The notes beneath the pieces were generated by a model. That model had not been told where the DNA came from. It saw nothing but the letters and a program-made list of their open reading frames with translations, and ran no database searches. A stretch of 64,000 nt of DNA from Nonlabens sp. YIK11 (GTDB taxonomy: Bacteria > Bacteroidota > Bacteroidia > Flavobacteriales > Flavobacteriaceae): assembly GCF_001413925.1 (NCBI RefSeq), contig NZ_LBMJ01000001.1:1135001-1199000 (forward strand), read 5' to 3'. The translations under genes and the position numbers were made by a program. How positions within the stretch are numbered: the first letter of the stretch is position 1; the number at the start of each line of letters is the position of its first letter. Below, piece after piece: positions 60,301 through 64,000 of this stretch.

Positions 60301-61413
60301 GATAATGACGGTATGGTTGATGGACCTGAAGGAGAAAACGGTATTCCTGATGCTGCTGAAGATGGCGGTATTGATGGAAATGGTGTTTCTCAAGCTCCTA
60401 GAGATACAGATCTAGATGCAATCCCAGACTATCTAGATCAAGATGCAGATAACGATGGTATCACAGATAATGTAGAGTCTCAAGAAACCTTTGGCTACAT
60501 CGCACCTACCGGGAATGATGTAGATCGCAATGGAGTGGACGATGCGTATGACATTAATGGATCACCAATCGAGGAGTTTGATTTTGATGGTGACGGTAGT
60601 CCTGATTATATCGACACAGATTCAGATAATGATAACGTACCAGATCGTTTGGAAGGACATGATTTTGACCATAATGGTATCGCAGATGTATTACCTAGTG
60701 GAGCAGATGTTGATATCGATGGATTGGATGACAATTACGATGGTGACCTGAATGGCTTTGGAGATCCAGATGGACTAGAAGTAGATGGAGATCCTAGCGT
60801 ACTTCCAGATCTTGATGGAACTGAAGATGTCGATTACAGAGACGTGGATGATGATGGTGATACAGTGGACACTATCTATGAAGATTATGATGGTGATAAT
60901 GATCCAACAGATCAGGATACAGATTCTGATGGTATCCCAGATTATCTTGATGATAATGATGATGGCGACCCATTCCCAACTATTGATGAAGGTCCAGATC
61001 CTGATGGAGATCAAAACCCGAACACTGGTAATACAAGAGATACCGATGGCGACGGAATCTTCGATTACCTAGAGTTTGATGCGCCACCACCACCACCAAC
61101 AGTGTGTGGAGATCCAGAAGTTTACAATGGTATCTCACCAGATGGTAATAACATCAATGACTTCTTAGTAATTGATCAAATTGAATGTTATCCAGAGAAC
61201 AACTTAGCGATATTCAATCGTTGGGGAGTTGAAGTGTATAACACAGATAATTATGGTCAAGATGGAAATGTCTTTAGAGGAATATCTGAAGGTAGAATAA
61301 CCATTGAGCAAGGTGATGAGTTGCCAGTAGGTACTTACTACTATGTATTTAACTACATAGACCTTGATGGCAATGGACAATCTAAGGCTGGATACATCTA
61401 TATACAGAGATAG
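45379..61413 (+). CDS. Giant DUF11-repeat T9SS-exported adhesin (5,344 residues)
   Basis: A signal peptide (FLLLFIIGLSSLTAIGQ) opens the protein. Residues 30-255 form an unrecognised start domain. A CNA-B/SdrB-like domain follows at about 260-345 (GTVRRDDGTPISGVTVRLER), then a short calcium-type acidic region (365-420) and an Ig-like domain (about 485-580). Residues about 582-4545 are 30 DUF11/DUF7507-like beta domains (theme ETISYSFEVTNSGATTLTNV, then DPLLDGANGTLTGGPI). Residues 708-4420 hold 28 of them, near-identical at DNA level. An acidic thrombospondin-3-like region (about 4545-5235, DSDGDGIPDPIDLDDDDDG type) should bind calcium. The end (about 5245-5344, VYNGISPDGNNINDFLVI to GYIYIQR) is a gliding-associated type B C-terminal domain. 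This architecture is that of SprB-like surface adhesins. The gene is followed after 5 bp by a PorP/SprF gene. Copy number could vary or be misassembled. Confidence 0.93.
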   Translation: MSNSTFVKKSSLRFLLLFIIGLSSLTAIGQSRSCLRENCFEVVSFSSTPVIDNGGAPLAVGTRYRFANAAGSINQNPAIDVLVTILELNRTQLLEIDVTSSGLARAFQPRLNTNVSGELSALFRIDLVISGTNTPATSVCFYATPFDIDGALYADGPLQEFQELSLTDAYTRSAVTEIDITQNGNIIRGRNVDNQTAPSANDSPISEDPRYTFSNYYENRNSFTFRIGKIGNGRQPDRYYALVLERAQYQQPVTVFVTQPLICGTVRRDDGTPISGVTVRLERPDGTLIATTTTGANGAYQFQVTRDPNQGFEDFVVREVDPATDVPTGFALASVSDVDGANDNRINVRLFEASIVNRDFVDGPDFDRDGVADSVDLDDDNDGITDVDEGGNTANNDNDAFPNRIDRDADNDGCTDVIEGGFQDPDGDGQVGGQPVTVNANGLVTSGGGQTVNAAGTDYNVRPADGNNNGTSDAREAGTPIVITSQPQNDTAIIAGNNTTQFSVTVTGSNPVYRWQVSTGGAFTNISNNANYSGVNTNTLTVTNAPASFNRNLYRVIVTSSSYKCSNVTSNSALLIVGSSLAITKADRPGTYNSVGQTITYDVVVTNTGNSTLSNISLTDNNGTLSQTQIASLAAGASVNLTSTHSITQPELDAGRVLNQISGTSTNPTGDTITDLSDDPGNNTNVDTNGNGNPDDITVTPLTTNGAIAIIKTGTFTDSGSGTAANNNDGRAQVGEVITYSFTVTNTGNQTLTNVRVTDPLLVAPNGSITGGPIASLAPGATNATTFTGSYRVTQADINTGRFSNQATAIGTTPQNTQVTDLSDDNSNLQNDPTVTTVPSAPSIAIIKTGTFTDSGSGTAANNNDGRAQVGEVITYSFTVTNTGNQILTNVRVTDPLLVAPNGSITGGPIASLAPGATDATTFTGSYRVTQADINTGRFSNQATAIGTTPQNTQVTDLSDDNSNLQNDPTVTTVPSAPSIAIIKTGTFTDSGSGTAANNNDGRAQVGEVITYSFTVTNTGNQTLTNVRVTDPLLVAPNGSITGGPIASLAPGATNATTFTGSYRVTQADINTGRFSNQATAIGTTPQNTQVTDLSDDNSNLENDPTDTDLPEDSEISIIKTSVFNDENGDGFAQLGETISYSFEVTNSGATTLTNVTVTDPLLDGANGTLTGGPIATLAPGATDTTTFSGSYTIQQSDIDAQSVSNQATATGTTPDGDDVSDLSDDNSNLENDPTDTDLPEDSEISIIKTSVFNDENGDGFAQLGETISYSFEVTNSGATTLTNVTVTDPLLDGANGTLTGGPIASLAPGAVDTATFSGSYTIQQSDIDAQSVSNQATATGTTPDGDDVSDLSDDNSNLEDDTTVTDLPEDSEISIIKTSVFNDENGDGFAQLGETISYSFEVTNSGATTLTNVTVTDPLLDGANGTLTGGPIATLAPGATDTTTFSGSYTIQQSDIDAQSVSNQATATGTTPDGDDVSDLSDDNSNLENDPTDTDLPEDSEISIIKTSVFNDENGDGFAQLGETISYSFEVTNSGATTLTNVTVTDPLLDGANGTLTGGPIASLAPGAVDTATFSGSYTIQQSDIDAQSVSNQATATGTTPDGDDVSDLSDDNSNLEDDTTVTDLPEDSEISIIKTSVFNDENGDGFAQLGETISYSFEVTNSGATTLTNVTVTDPLLDGANGTLTGGPIATLAPGATDTTTFSGSYTIQQSDIDAQSVSNQATATGTTPDGDDVSDLSDDNSNLEDDTTVTDLPEDSEISIIKTSVFNDENGDGFAQLGETISYSFEVTNSGATTLTNVTVTDPLLDGANGTLTGGPIASLAPGAVDTATFSGSYTIQQSDIDAQSVSNQATATGTTPDGDDVSDLSDDNSNLEDDTTVTDLPEDSEISIIKTSVFNDENGDGFAQLGETISYSFEVTNSGATTLTNVTVTDPLLDGANGTLTGGPIATLAPGATDTTTFSGSYTIQQSDIDAQSVSNQATATGTTPDGDDVSDLSDDNSNLEDDTTVTDLPEDSEISIIKTSVFNDENGDGFAQLGETISYSFEVTNSGATTLTNVTVTDPLLDGANGTLTGGPIASLAPGAVDTATFSGSYTIQQSDIDAQSVSNQATATGTTPDGDDVSDLSDDNSNLEDDTTVTDLPEDSEISIIKTSVFNDENGDGFAQLGETISYSFEVTNSGATTLTNVTVTDPLLDGANGTLTGGPIATLAPGATDTTTFSGSYTIQQSDIDAQSVSNQATATGTTPDGDDVSDLSDDNSNLENDPTDTDLPEDSEISIIKTSVFNDENGDGFAQLGETISYSFEVTNSGATTLTNVTVTDPLLVAPNGSLTGGPIASLAPGAVDTTTFSGSYTIQQSDIDAQSVSNQATATGTTPDGDDVSDLSDDNSNLEDDTTVTDLPKNARISLIKIGVFNDENNDGVAQVGETISYSFVVTNTGNVTLTNVIIADPLLVAPNGSLTGGPIASLVPGASDSNTFVGTYTLSLTDVNALQVSNQATVEAQDPDNSNVTDLSDDNSNFENDPTITTYDAVDAITLIKRGTFNDENGDGSAQVGETVSYAFTIRNAGNRTITNIILSDPLLQGINGSLSGAPIASLAPGAVDMTTFSGSYTIQQSDIDNLQVTNQAIVTGQDPDNNNVTDTSDDNSPIEDDTTVTDLPEDSEISIIKTSVFNDENGDGFAQLGETISYSFEVTNSGATTLTNVTVTDPLLDGANGTLTGGPIASLAPGAVDTATFSGSYTIQQSDIDAQSVSNQATATGTTPDGDDVSDLSDDNSNLEDDTTVTDLPEDSEISIIKTSVFNDENGDGFAQLGETISYSFEVTNSGATTLTNVTVTDPLLDGANGTLTGGPIATLAPGATDTTTFSGSYTIQQSDIDAQSVSNQATATGTTPDGDDVSDLSDDNSNLEDDTTVTDLPEDSEISIIKTSVFNDENGDGFAQLGETISYSFEVTNSGATTLTNVTVTDPLLDGANGTLTGGPIATLAPGATDTTTFSGSYTIQQSDIDAQSVSNQATATGTTPDGDDVSDLSDDNSNLENDPTDTDLPEDSEISIIKTSVFNDENGDGFAQLGETISYSFEVTNSGATTLTNVTVTDPLLDGANGTLTGGPIATLAPGAVDTATFSGSYTIQQSDIDAQSVSNQATATGTTPDGDDVSDLSDDNSNLENDPTDTDLPEDSEISIIKTSVFNDENGDGFAQLGETISYSFEVTNSGATTLTNVTVTDPLLDGANGTLTGGPIATLAPGAVDTATFSGSYTIQQSDIDAQSVSNQATATGTTPDGDDVSDLSDDNSNLEDDTTVTDLPDDSDISLLKESTFNDENGDGFAQLGETISYSFTVTNTGATTLADITITDPLLVAPNGSLTGGPIATLAPGAVDTTTFSGSYTIQQSDIDAGTVSNQALATGTNPDGDDVTDTSDDPNNPTDEDPDGDGDPDDPTDTDLPDDSDISLLKESTFNDENGDGFAQLGETISYSFTVTNTGATTLTDITITDPLLVAPNGSLTGGPIATLATGAVDTTTFSGSYTIQQSDIDAGTVSNQALATGTNPDGDDVTDTSDDPNNPTDEDPDGDGDPDDPTDTDLPDDSDISLLKESRFNDENGDGFAQLGETISYSFTVTNTGATTLTDITITDPLLVAPNGSLTGGPIASLAPGAVDTTTFSGSYTIQQSDIDAGTVSNQALATGTNPDGDDVTDTSDDPNNPTDEDPDGDGDPDDPTDTDLPDDSDISLLKESTFNDENGDGFAQLGETISYSFTVTNTGATTLTDITITDPLLVAPNGSLTGGPIATLAPGAVDTTTFSGSYTIQQSDIDAGTVSNQALATGTNPDGDDVTDTSDDPNNPTDEDPDGDGDPDDPTDTDLPDDSDISLLKESTFNDENGDGFAQLGETISYSFTVTNTGATTLTDITITDPLLVAPNGSLTGGPIATLAPGAVDTTTFSGSYTIQQSDIDAGTVSNQALATGTNPDGDDVTDTSDDPNNPRDEDPDGDGDPDDPTDTDLPDDSDISLLKESRFTDENGDGFAQLGETISYSFTVTNTGATTLTDITITDPLLDGVNGTLTGGPIATLAPGDVDETTFTGSYTIQQSDIDAGTVSNQALATGTNPDGDDVTDTSDDPNNPRDEDPDGDGDPDDPTDTDLPDDSDISLLKESRFTDENGDGFAQLGETISYSFTVTNTGATTLTDITITDPLLDGVNGTLTGGPIATLAPGDVDETTFTGSYTIQQSDIDAGTVSNQALATGTNPDGDDVTDTSDDPNNPRDEDPDGDGDPDDPTDTDLPDDSDISLLKESRFTDENGDGFAQLGETISYSFTVTNTGATTLTDITITDPLLDGVNGTLTGGPIATLAPGDVDETTFTGSYTIQQSDIDAGTVSNQALATGTNPDGDDVTDTSDDPNNPRDEDPDGDGDPDDPTDTDLPNNNGSFSILKAADQTTFTQVGDVLTFSITVTNTGDQTLSNLVLTDDNADPGTLIPSSFASIAPGESVTAVASHTITEADVRNKRAINSILGTATNPDGDVVNDISDDPNNPADIDQNGDGDPDDPTIVYFDSDGDGIPDPIDLDDDDDGITDIVELDGQDPDIDNDNDGVPSYLDDDDNDFFVGNEDGLVNPTTDLDGDGVPNHLDLDVDNDGIYDVVENGNGDLDADNDGMVDGPAGDNGIPDAAEDGGVDGAGVSSDPLESDLDADDVPNYKDQDSDGDGITDNIESQSSSGYVPPSGVDSDGNGVDDAYDTLGTPINPVNTEVDFNYTNQDALPDYLDLDSDGDNVPDAIEGTDFNADGIPDLTPSGTDADNDGLDDAFDGSIGDLDDPNGVLVMDDAFDLPNRDGLNDNPDFRDQDDDEDGLLTFEPGGPDNDPNNGEDVNNDGDPTNDDTDGDGTPNYLDPIDDTALFDLDDDNDGIPDIVEVGSNPDIDNDDDGVPAYLDDDDNDPLVGNDDGVVNPEFDTDGDGIPNHLDLDSDNDGVYDVNETGNSALDADNDGMVDGPEGENGIPDAAEDGGIDGNGVSQAPRDTDLDAIPDYLDQDADNDGITDNVESQETFGYIAPTGNDVDRNGVDDAYDINGSPIEEFDFDGDGSPDYIDTDSDNDNVPDRLEGHDFDHNGIADVLPSGADVDIDGLDDNYDGDLNGFGDPDGLEVDGDPSVLPDLDGTEDVDYRDVDDDGDTVDTIYEDYDGDNDPTDQDTDSDGIPDYLDDNDDGDPFPTIDEGPDPDGDQNPNTGNTRDTDGDGIFDYLEFDAPPPPPTVCGDPEVYNGISPDGNNINDFLVIDQIECYPENNLAIFNRWGVEVYNTDNYGQDGNVFRGISEGRITIEQGDELPVGTYYYVFNYIDLDGNGQSKAGYIYIQR
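47500..48723 (+). repeat. Tandem array A: three 408-bp units
   Basis: Units begin at 47500, 47908 and 48316 (SIAIIKTGTFTDSGSG theme, 136 codons). Units 1 and 3 are almost identical; unit 2 differs by only a couple of bases (NQI for NQT, TDAT for TNAT). The tail of unit 3 switches to the array B linker (ENDPTDTDLPEDSE). Confidence 0.95.
48724..52593 (+). repeat. Tandem array B1: ten 387-bp units
   Basis: Units begin every 387 bp from 48724 (ISIIKTSVFNDENGDG theme, 129 codons). Odd units read ATLAPGATDTTTF and even units ASLAPGAVDTATF, giving a 774-bp higher-order period. Unit 10 (52207) carries VAPNGSLTGGPIAS in place of DGANGTLTGGPIAS, a cassette shared with the A and C arrays. Confidence 0.95.
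52594..53367 (+). repeat. Two diverged 387-bp units
   Basis: Units at 52594 (ISLIKIGVFNDENNDG) and 52981 (ITLIKRGTFNDENGDG) keep the 129-codon length but differ widely in both protein and codon choice and are visibly more AT-rich than the flanking arrays. Parts of the second, such as GPI/APIASLAPGAV and SGSYTIQQSDID, match the arrays almost perfectly, which suggests patchy conversion. Confidence 0.9.
53368..55302 (+). repeat. Tandem array B2: five 387-bp units
   Basis: Units at 53368, 53755, 54142, 54529 and 54916. The first is even-type, the next two are odd-type, and the last two are chimeras with an odd-type first half (GPIATLAPG) and even-type second half (AVDTATF). The last two appear identical except for the final 40 or so bases. 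Confidence 0.93.
55303..58638 (+). repeat. Tandem array C: eight 417-bp units
   Basis: Units begin every 417 bp from 55303 (ISLLKES theme, 139 codons) with a longer linker (DPNNPTDEDPDGDGDPDDP). Units 1-5 use VAPNGSLTGGPIA; units 6-8 (57388, 57805, 58222) use DGVNGTLTGGPIATLAPGDV and are nearly identical. Unit 2 has a single change, ATLATGAV for ATLAPGAV. Confidence 0.95.
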
Positions 61414-61418
61414 AAATT

Positions 61419-62387
61419 ATGAGAATTAATAACAACAAAAACGGAATGATGAAATTTTTAGTTAGCATATTTCTTCTTTTAATAGGTTATAGCGCCTTTG
61501 GACAGCAAGATGCTCAATACACTCAATATATGTACAACACCATCGCGATTAACCCAGCTTATGCTGGGAATCGCGGTATGTTGAGTGCGATTGCATTACA
61601 CCGCAGTCAGTGGGTTGGACTTGATGGAGCACCAGAAACCCAAAGCATAAGTCTACACAGTCCAGTAGGTCTTGGGCGATTGGGACTAGGTCTCTCAATT
61701 GTTAATGACAAGTTGGGTCCATCTAGTGAAACCTATTTCAATGGTGACATTAGTTATACCATACAGACCAGTGTGGAAGGGCGATTGAGTTTTGGTTTAA
61801 AATTGGGTGCTCATGTGCTCGACGTCGATTTCAATAAGTTGAATTTACCTCCTGGAACCGTTGATCCTGCTTTTGAAAACAATATTGACAATCGTTTGAC
61901 ACCTAACATTGGTACAGGTATCTATTATCATACAGATAAATTTTATGCCGGTTTGAGTGCGCCTAACTTATTGCGTAACGAGCATTTTGAAGCTTCAAAC
62001 AATACCAATAACAATTCATCATTTGTAGCAGCAGAGCGTATTCACTATTACTTGACCGGTGGTTATGTATTTGATATCAACCCTACTTTGAAATTCAAAC
62101 CTAGTACCATGATAAAAGCTGTTGCTGGTGCACCTTTACAAGTCGATCTTACGGCTAATTTCTTGATCAGTGAGAAGTTGACCTTAGGCGCTGCGTATAG
62201 ATTGGACGCTGCAGTTAGTGGTTTGATAGGATATCAGGTAAGTGATCAGGTAAGCCTTGGTTTTGCCTATGACCGTGAGACTACAGAGCTTGGTAACACA
62301 CAATTTGACGATGGTAGTTTTGAGGTGTTTGTTCGATTTGAACTCTTTAACTCCTACAATCGCATGTTGACGCCTAGATTCTTCTAA
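61419..62387 (+). CDS. Type IX secretion membrane protein, PorP/SprF family
   Basis: This 322-residue outer-membrane beta-barrel protein belongs to the PorP/SprF family, partners of proteins with type B C-terminal domains. A signal peptide (FLVSIFLLLIGYSAFGQ) is followed by the family signature DAQYTQYMYNTIAINPAYAG and by RSQWVGLDGAPETQ. The alternating strand pattern continues to LGFAYDRETTELGN. It starts 5 bp after the giant gene and ends 9 bp before the OmpA-type gene, forming one operon. The adjacency suggests it handles export or surface anchoring of the giant protein. Confidence 0.93.
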   Translation: MRINNNKNGMMKFLVSIFLLLIGYSAFGQQDAQYTQYMYNTIAINPAYAGNRGMLSAIALHRSQWVGLDGAPETQSISLHSPVGLGRLGLGLSIVNDKLGPSSETYFNGDISYTIQTSVEGRLSFGLKLGAHVLDVDFNKLNLPPGTVDPAFENNIDNRLTPNIGTGIYYHTDKFYAGLSAPNLLRNEHFEASNNTNNNSSFVAAERIHYYLTGGYVFDINPTLKFKPSTMIKAVAGAPLQVDLTANFLISEKLTLGAAYRLDAAVSGLIGYQVSDQVSLGFAYDRETTELGNTQFDDGSFEVFVRFELFNSYNRMLTPRFF

Positions 62388-62396
62388 GACCTAGTT

Positions 62397-64000
62397 ATGA
62401 CAAACAACGTGAGAAGATATGGTATTGCAATGTTGCTGGTATTTGTGTTCGCTTTCGCGAAAGCGCAAACAAACCCCAACAAAACATCACCAAAGGCAGA
62501 AAGAGAGTACGACAAATACGCCTTTATCGATTCAAGGGAAATCTTTGAAAAGATGGCCAATAAGGGATTCAAGAGTGTGGAGATCTTCTCAAAACTTGGA
62601 GACACGTATTACTTTAACAACGATTATCAAAATGCGTTGAAATGGTACAATCAACTCTTCAAGTTGGATAATGAGACCATTCCTTCAGAATATTATTTTA
62701 GATACGCCCAAGCGTTGAAAAGTGACCGCCAGTATGCTAAAGCAGACCGGTTGCTAAAAACTTTTGCGGTCAAAGGCGAAAAGGATAGCAGATTACAATC
62801 TTTGGAAAATGCACCCAATTATCTAACGATAGTTGATTTCCAAAAGGGAAGATTTGAGGTAGAACCCGTTTCCATAAATACAAATTATCAGGATTTTGGA
62901 ACGGCGTATTACGGACCAGCGCAAGTGGTTTTTGCTAGCGCAAGAGATACCGGTGTTTTCTACAAGAGACGTCATTCCTGGAATGAGAAACCATTCCTGG
63001 ATCTTTATGTGGCAGATCGTGATCAGCAAGGGAACATGAGTAATGTAGAGAAGTTTGATTCTAGGATCAATTCCATCTTTCATGAGAGTACACCTACATT
63101 TTCTAAGGATTTGAATACCGTTTATTTCACTCGTAACAATTATGAAGATGGCACATTAGGAAAGGATGACGAGCGAGTAAGCAGACTACAGATCTTTAAA
63201 TCTGAAAGAAAGGACGGTAAATGGAGTGAGCCGCAAGCCGTCGAGTTTGCTGAAGGCGGATTCAGTACTTCACATCCAGCGCTTACGCCTGATGGGAAGA
63301 CACTATACTTTTCAAGCGATATGCCTGGAACTATGGGAACTGAAAGTACCTTCAAGGAAACCGACATATGGAGAGTCACTATTGAAGACGACGGCTCTTA
63401 CAGTGATCTAGAAAACGTAAGCATTGTTAATACAGAAGGCCGTGAAAGCTATCCCTATATCAGCCGTAGCGGCAATCTGTATTTTGCCAGTAATGGGCTG
63501 CAAGGTTTAGGTGGACTTGACATTTTTGTCTCTACCATCAATAAAGATGGATCGCTTAGTAATCCAGTCAATATAGGTGAGCCTGCAAATAGTCCAGATG
63601 ATGACTTTGCTTTCATCGTTGATGAAAGTGTCAATACGGGTTACTTTAGTTCTAATAGGGTGAGCCAAGGCGAGAATGACGACATCTATAGATTTGTACA
63701 GATTGAAGACCTGAGAGAAACCTGTGAGCAAATCATTACAGGCACCGTGACCAATGCGATCACCAAAGAAGCTCTAGAGGACGCCATGATTTCTGTGGTG
63801 GATATCAACAACAACATTGTCGTTACCAGACGGTCAGATAGAAATGGGAAGTACGCTTTAAAACTAGAATGTGATAAGACTTTCTTCATTAGAGCAGAAA
63901 AGCGAGAATTCAATACTGCAGAGGAACTTGTTAATACACCTACAACTACTGGTGTTATTGAAGTTGACCTGGCACTTGATCCAGAATCCTATAAAGGTAG
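62397..64000 (+). CDS. OmpA-family T9SS-associated lipoprotein-like protein, partial
   Basis: The gene starts at ATG 62397 and runs off the window with no stop (at least 534 codons). A signal peptide ends FVFAFAKA before QTN. It then has TPR-like helices (about residues 45-125, TYYFNNDYQNALKWYNQLFK), a WD40/PD40-type beta-propeller (about 150-440, repeated TLYFSSDMPG and LYFASNGLQGLGGLDIF elements), and the beginning of a carboxypeptidase-regulatory-like domain (ITGTVTNAITKEALEDAMI). This order is typical of OmpA-family proteins encoded next to PorP/SprF genes; the OmpA domain itself would lie beyond the end. A peptidoglycan-anchoring role for the locus is inferred from the family. Confidence 0.9.
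   Translation, partial: MTNNVRRYGIAMLLVFVFAFAKAQTNPNKTSPKAEREYDKYAFIDSREIFEKMANKGFKSVEIFSKLGDTYYFNNDYQNALKWYNQLFKLDNETIPSEYYFRYAQALKSDRQYAKADRLLKTFAVKGEKDSRLQSLENAPNYLTIVDFQKGRFEVEPVSINTNYQDFGTAYYGPAQVVFASARDTGVFYKRRHSWNEKPFLDLYVADRDQQGNMSNVEKFDSRINSIFHESTPTFSKDLNTVYFTRNNYEDGTLGKDDERVSRLQIFKSERKDGKWSEPQAVEFAEGGFSTSHPALTPDGKTLYFSSDMPGTMGTESTFKETDIWRVTIEDDGSYSDLENVSIVNTEGRESYPYISRSGNLYFASNGLQGLGGLDIFVSTINKDGSLSNPVNIGEPANSPDDDFAFIVDESVNTGYFSSNRVSQGENDDIYRFVQIEDLRETCEQIITGTVTNAITKEALEDAMISVVDINNNIVVTRRSDRNGKYALKLECDKTFFIRAEKREFNTAEELVNTPTTTGVIEVDLALDPESYKG
62450..62465. repeat. Dispersed palindrome forming the OmpA-type signal-peptide end
   Basis: Perfect copy encoding AFAKA directly before QTNPN, so that the A-K-A ends the signal peptide, as in the TolC-family gene. 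Confidence 0.95.

Overview
The window is chromosomal DNA from a gliding-type marine Flavobacteriaceae relative (phylum Bacteroidota); the genus is not provable from sequence alone. Supporting signs are a complete gldK-gldL-gldM-gldN type IX secretion (T9SS) core, a giant gliding-type surface protein with a PorP/SprF partner, exosortase XrtF with its associated protein, and promoters of the Bacteroidota form TTG-N19..21-TAnnTTTG.

Layout. 1-351: tRNA-Val with its own promoter and terminator. 351-3473 (minus): ExbB-ExbD-TonB energy transduction ending in folC. 3577-6336 (minus): amino-acid dehydrogenase plus NhaB antiporter. 6402-9785: anmK divergent from an acyl-CoA dehydrogenase, then galE. 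9899-11426: a GAF/fRMsr-like gene divergent from xrtF and its partner gene. 11389-15152 (minus): a small membrane protein, a kinase-fold/methyltransferase fusion, a membrane sulfatase-fold protein and an exported protein. 15233-18494: a seven-helix membrane protein and a zinc metalloprotease lipoprotein. 18495-19187: an intergenic stretch with gene remnants. 19188-25807 (minus): groL, groS, then miaB-sigma54 regulator-lptE-TPR protein-secG. 26123-34503 (plus): topA, an arginase-fold protein, gldKLMN. 34578-38017: FAD oxidoreductase, DUF983 protein, ABC-F ATPase. 38125-44060: an RND efflux operon ending in a 59-residue CPXCG protein. 44106-44896: a four-helix-bundle protein and initiator tRNA. 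45379-64000: a 5,344-residue repeat adhesin, PorP/SprF protein, and an OmpA-type protein cut by the window end.

The T9SS theme links distant parts. GldKLMN form the trans-envelope motor and ring. The giant protein ends in a gliding-associated (type B) C-terminal domain, and its PorP/SprF neighbour is the kind of partner such proteins need for export or anchoring.

Two signals stand out. First, a 16-bp palindrome, CGCTTTCGCGAAAGCG, occurs 12 times perfectly and 3 times with one mismatch. It lies between genes and inside genes in all three reading frames, and in two genes it forms the signal-peptidase site. Second, the giant gene holds 28 consecutive in-frame repeats (408, 387 and 417 bp classes) with near-identical DNA, an alternating 774-bp higher-order unit, chimeric units, and a base composition unlike the two diverged units left in their midst.
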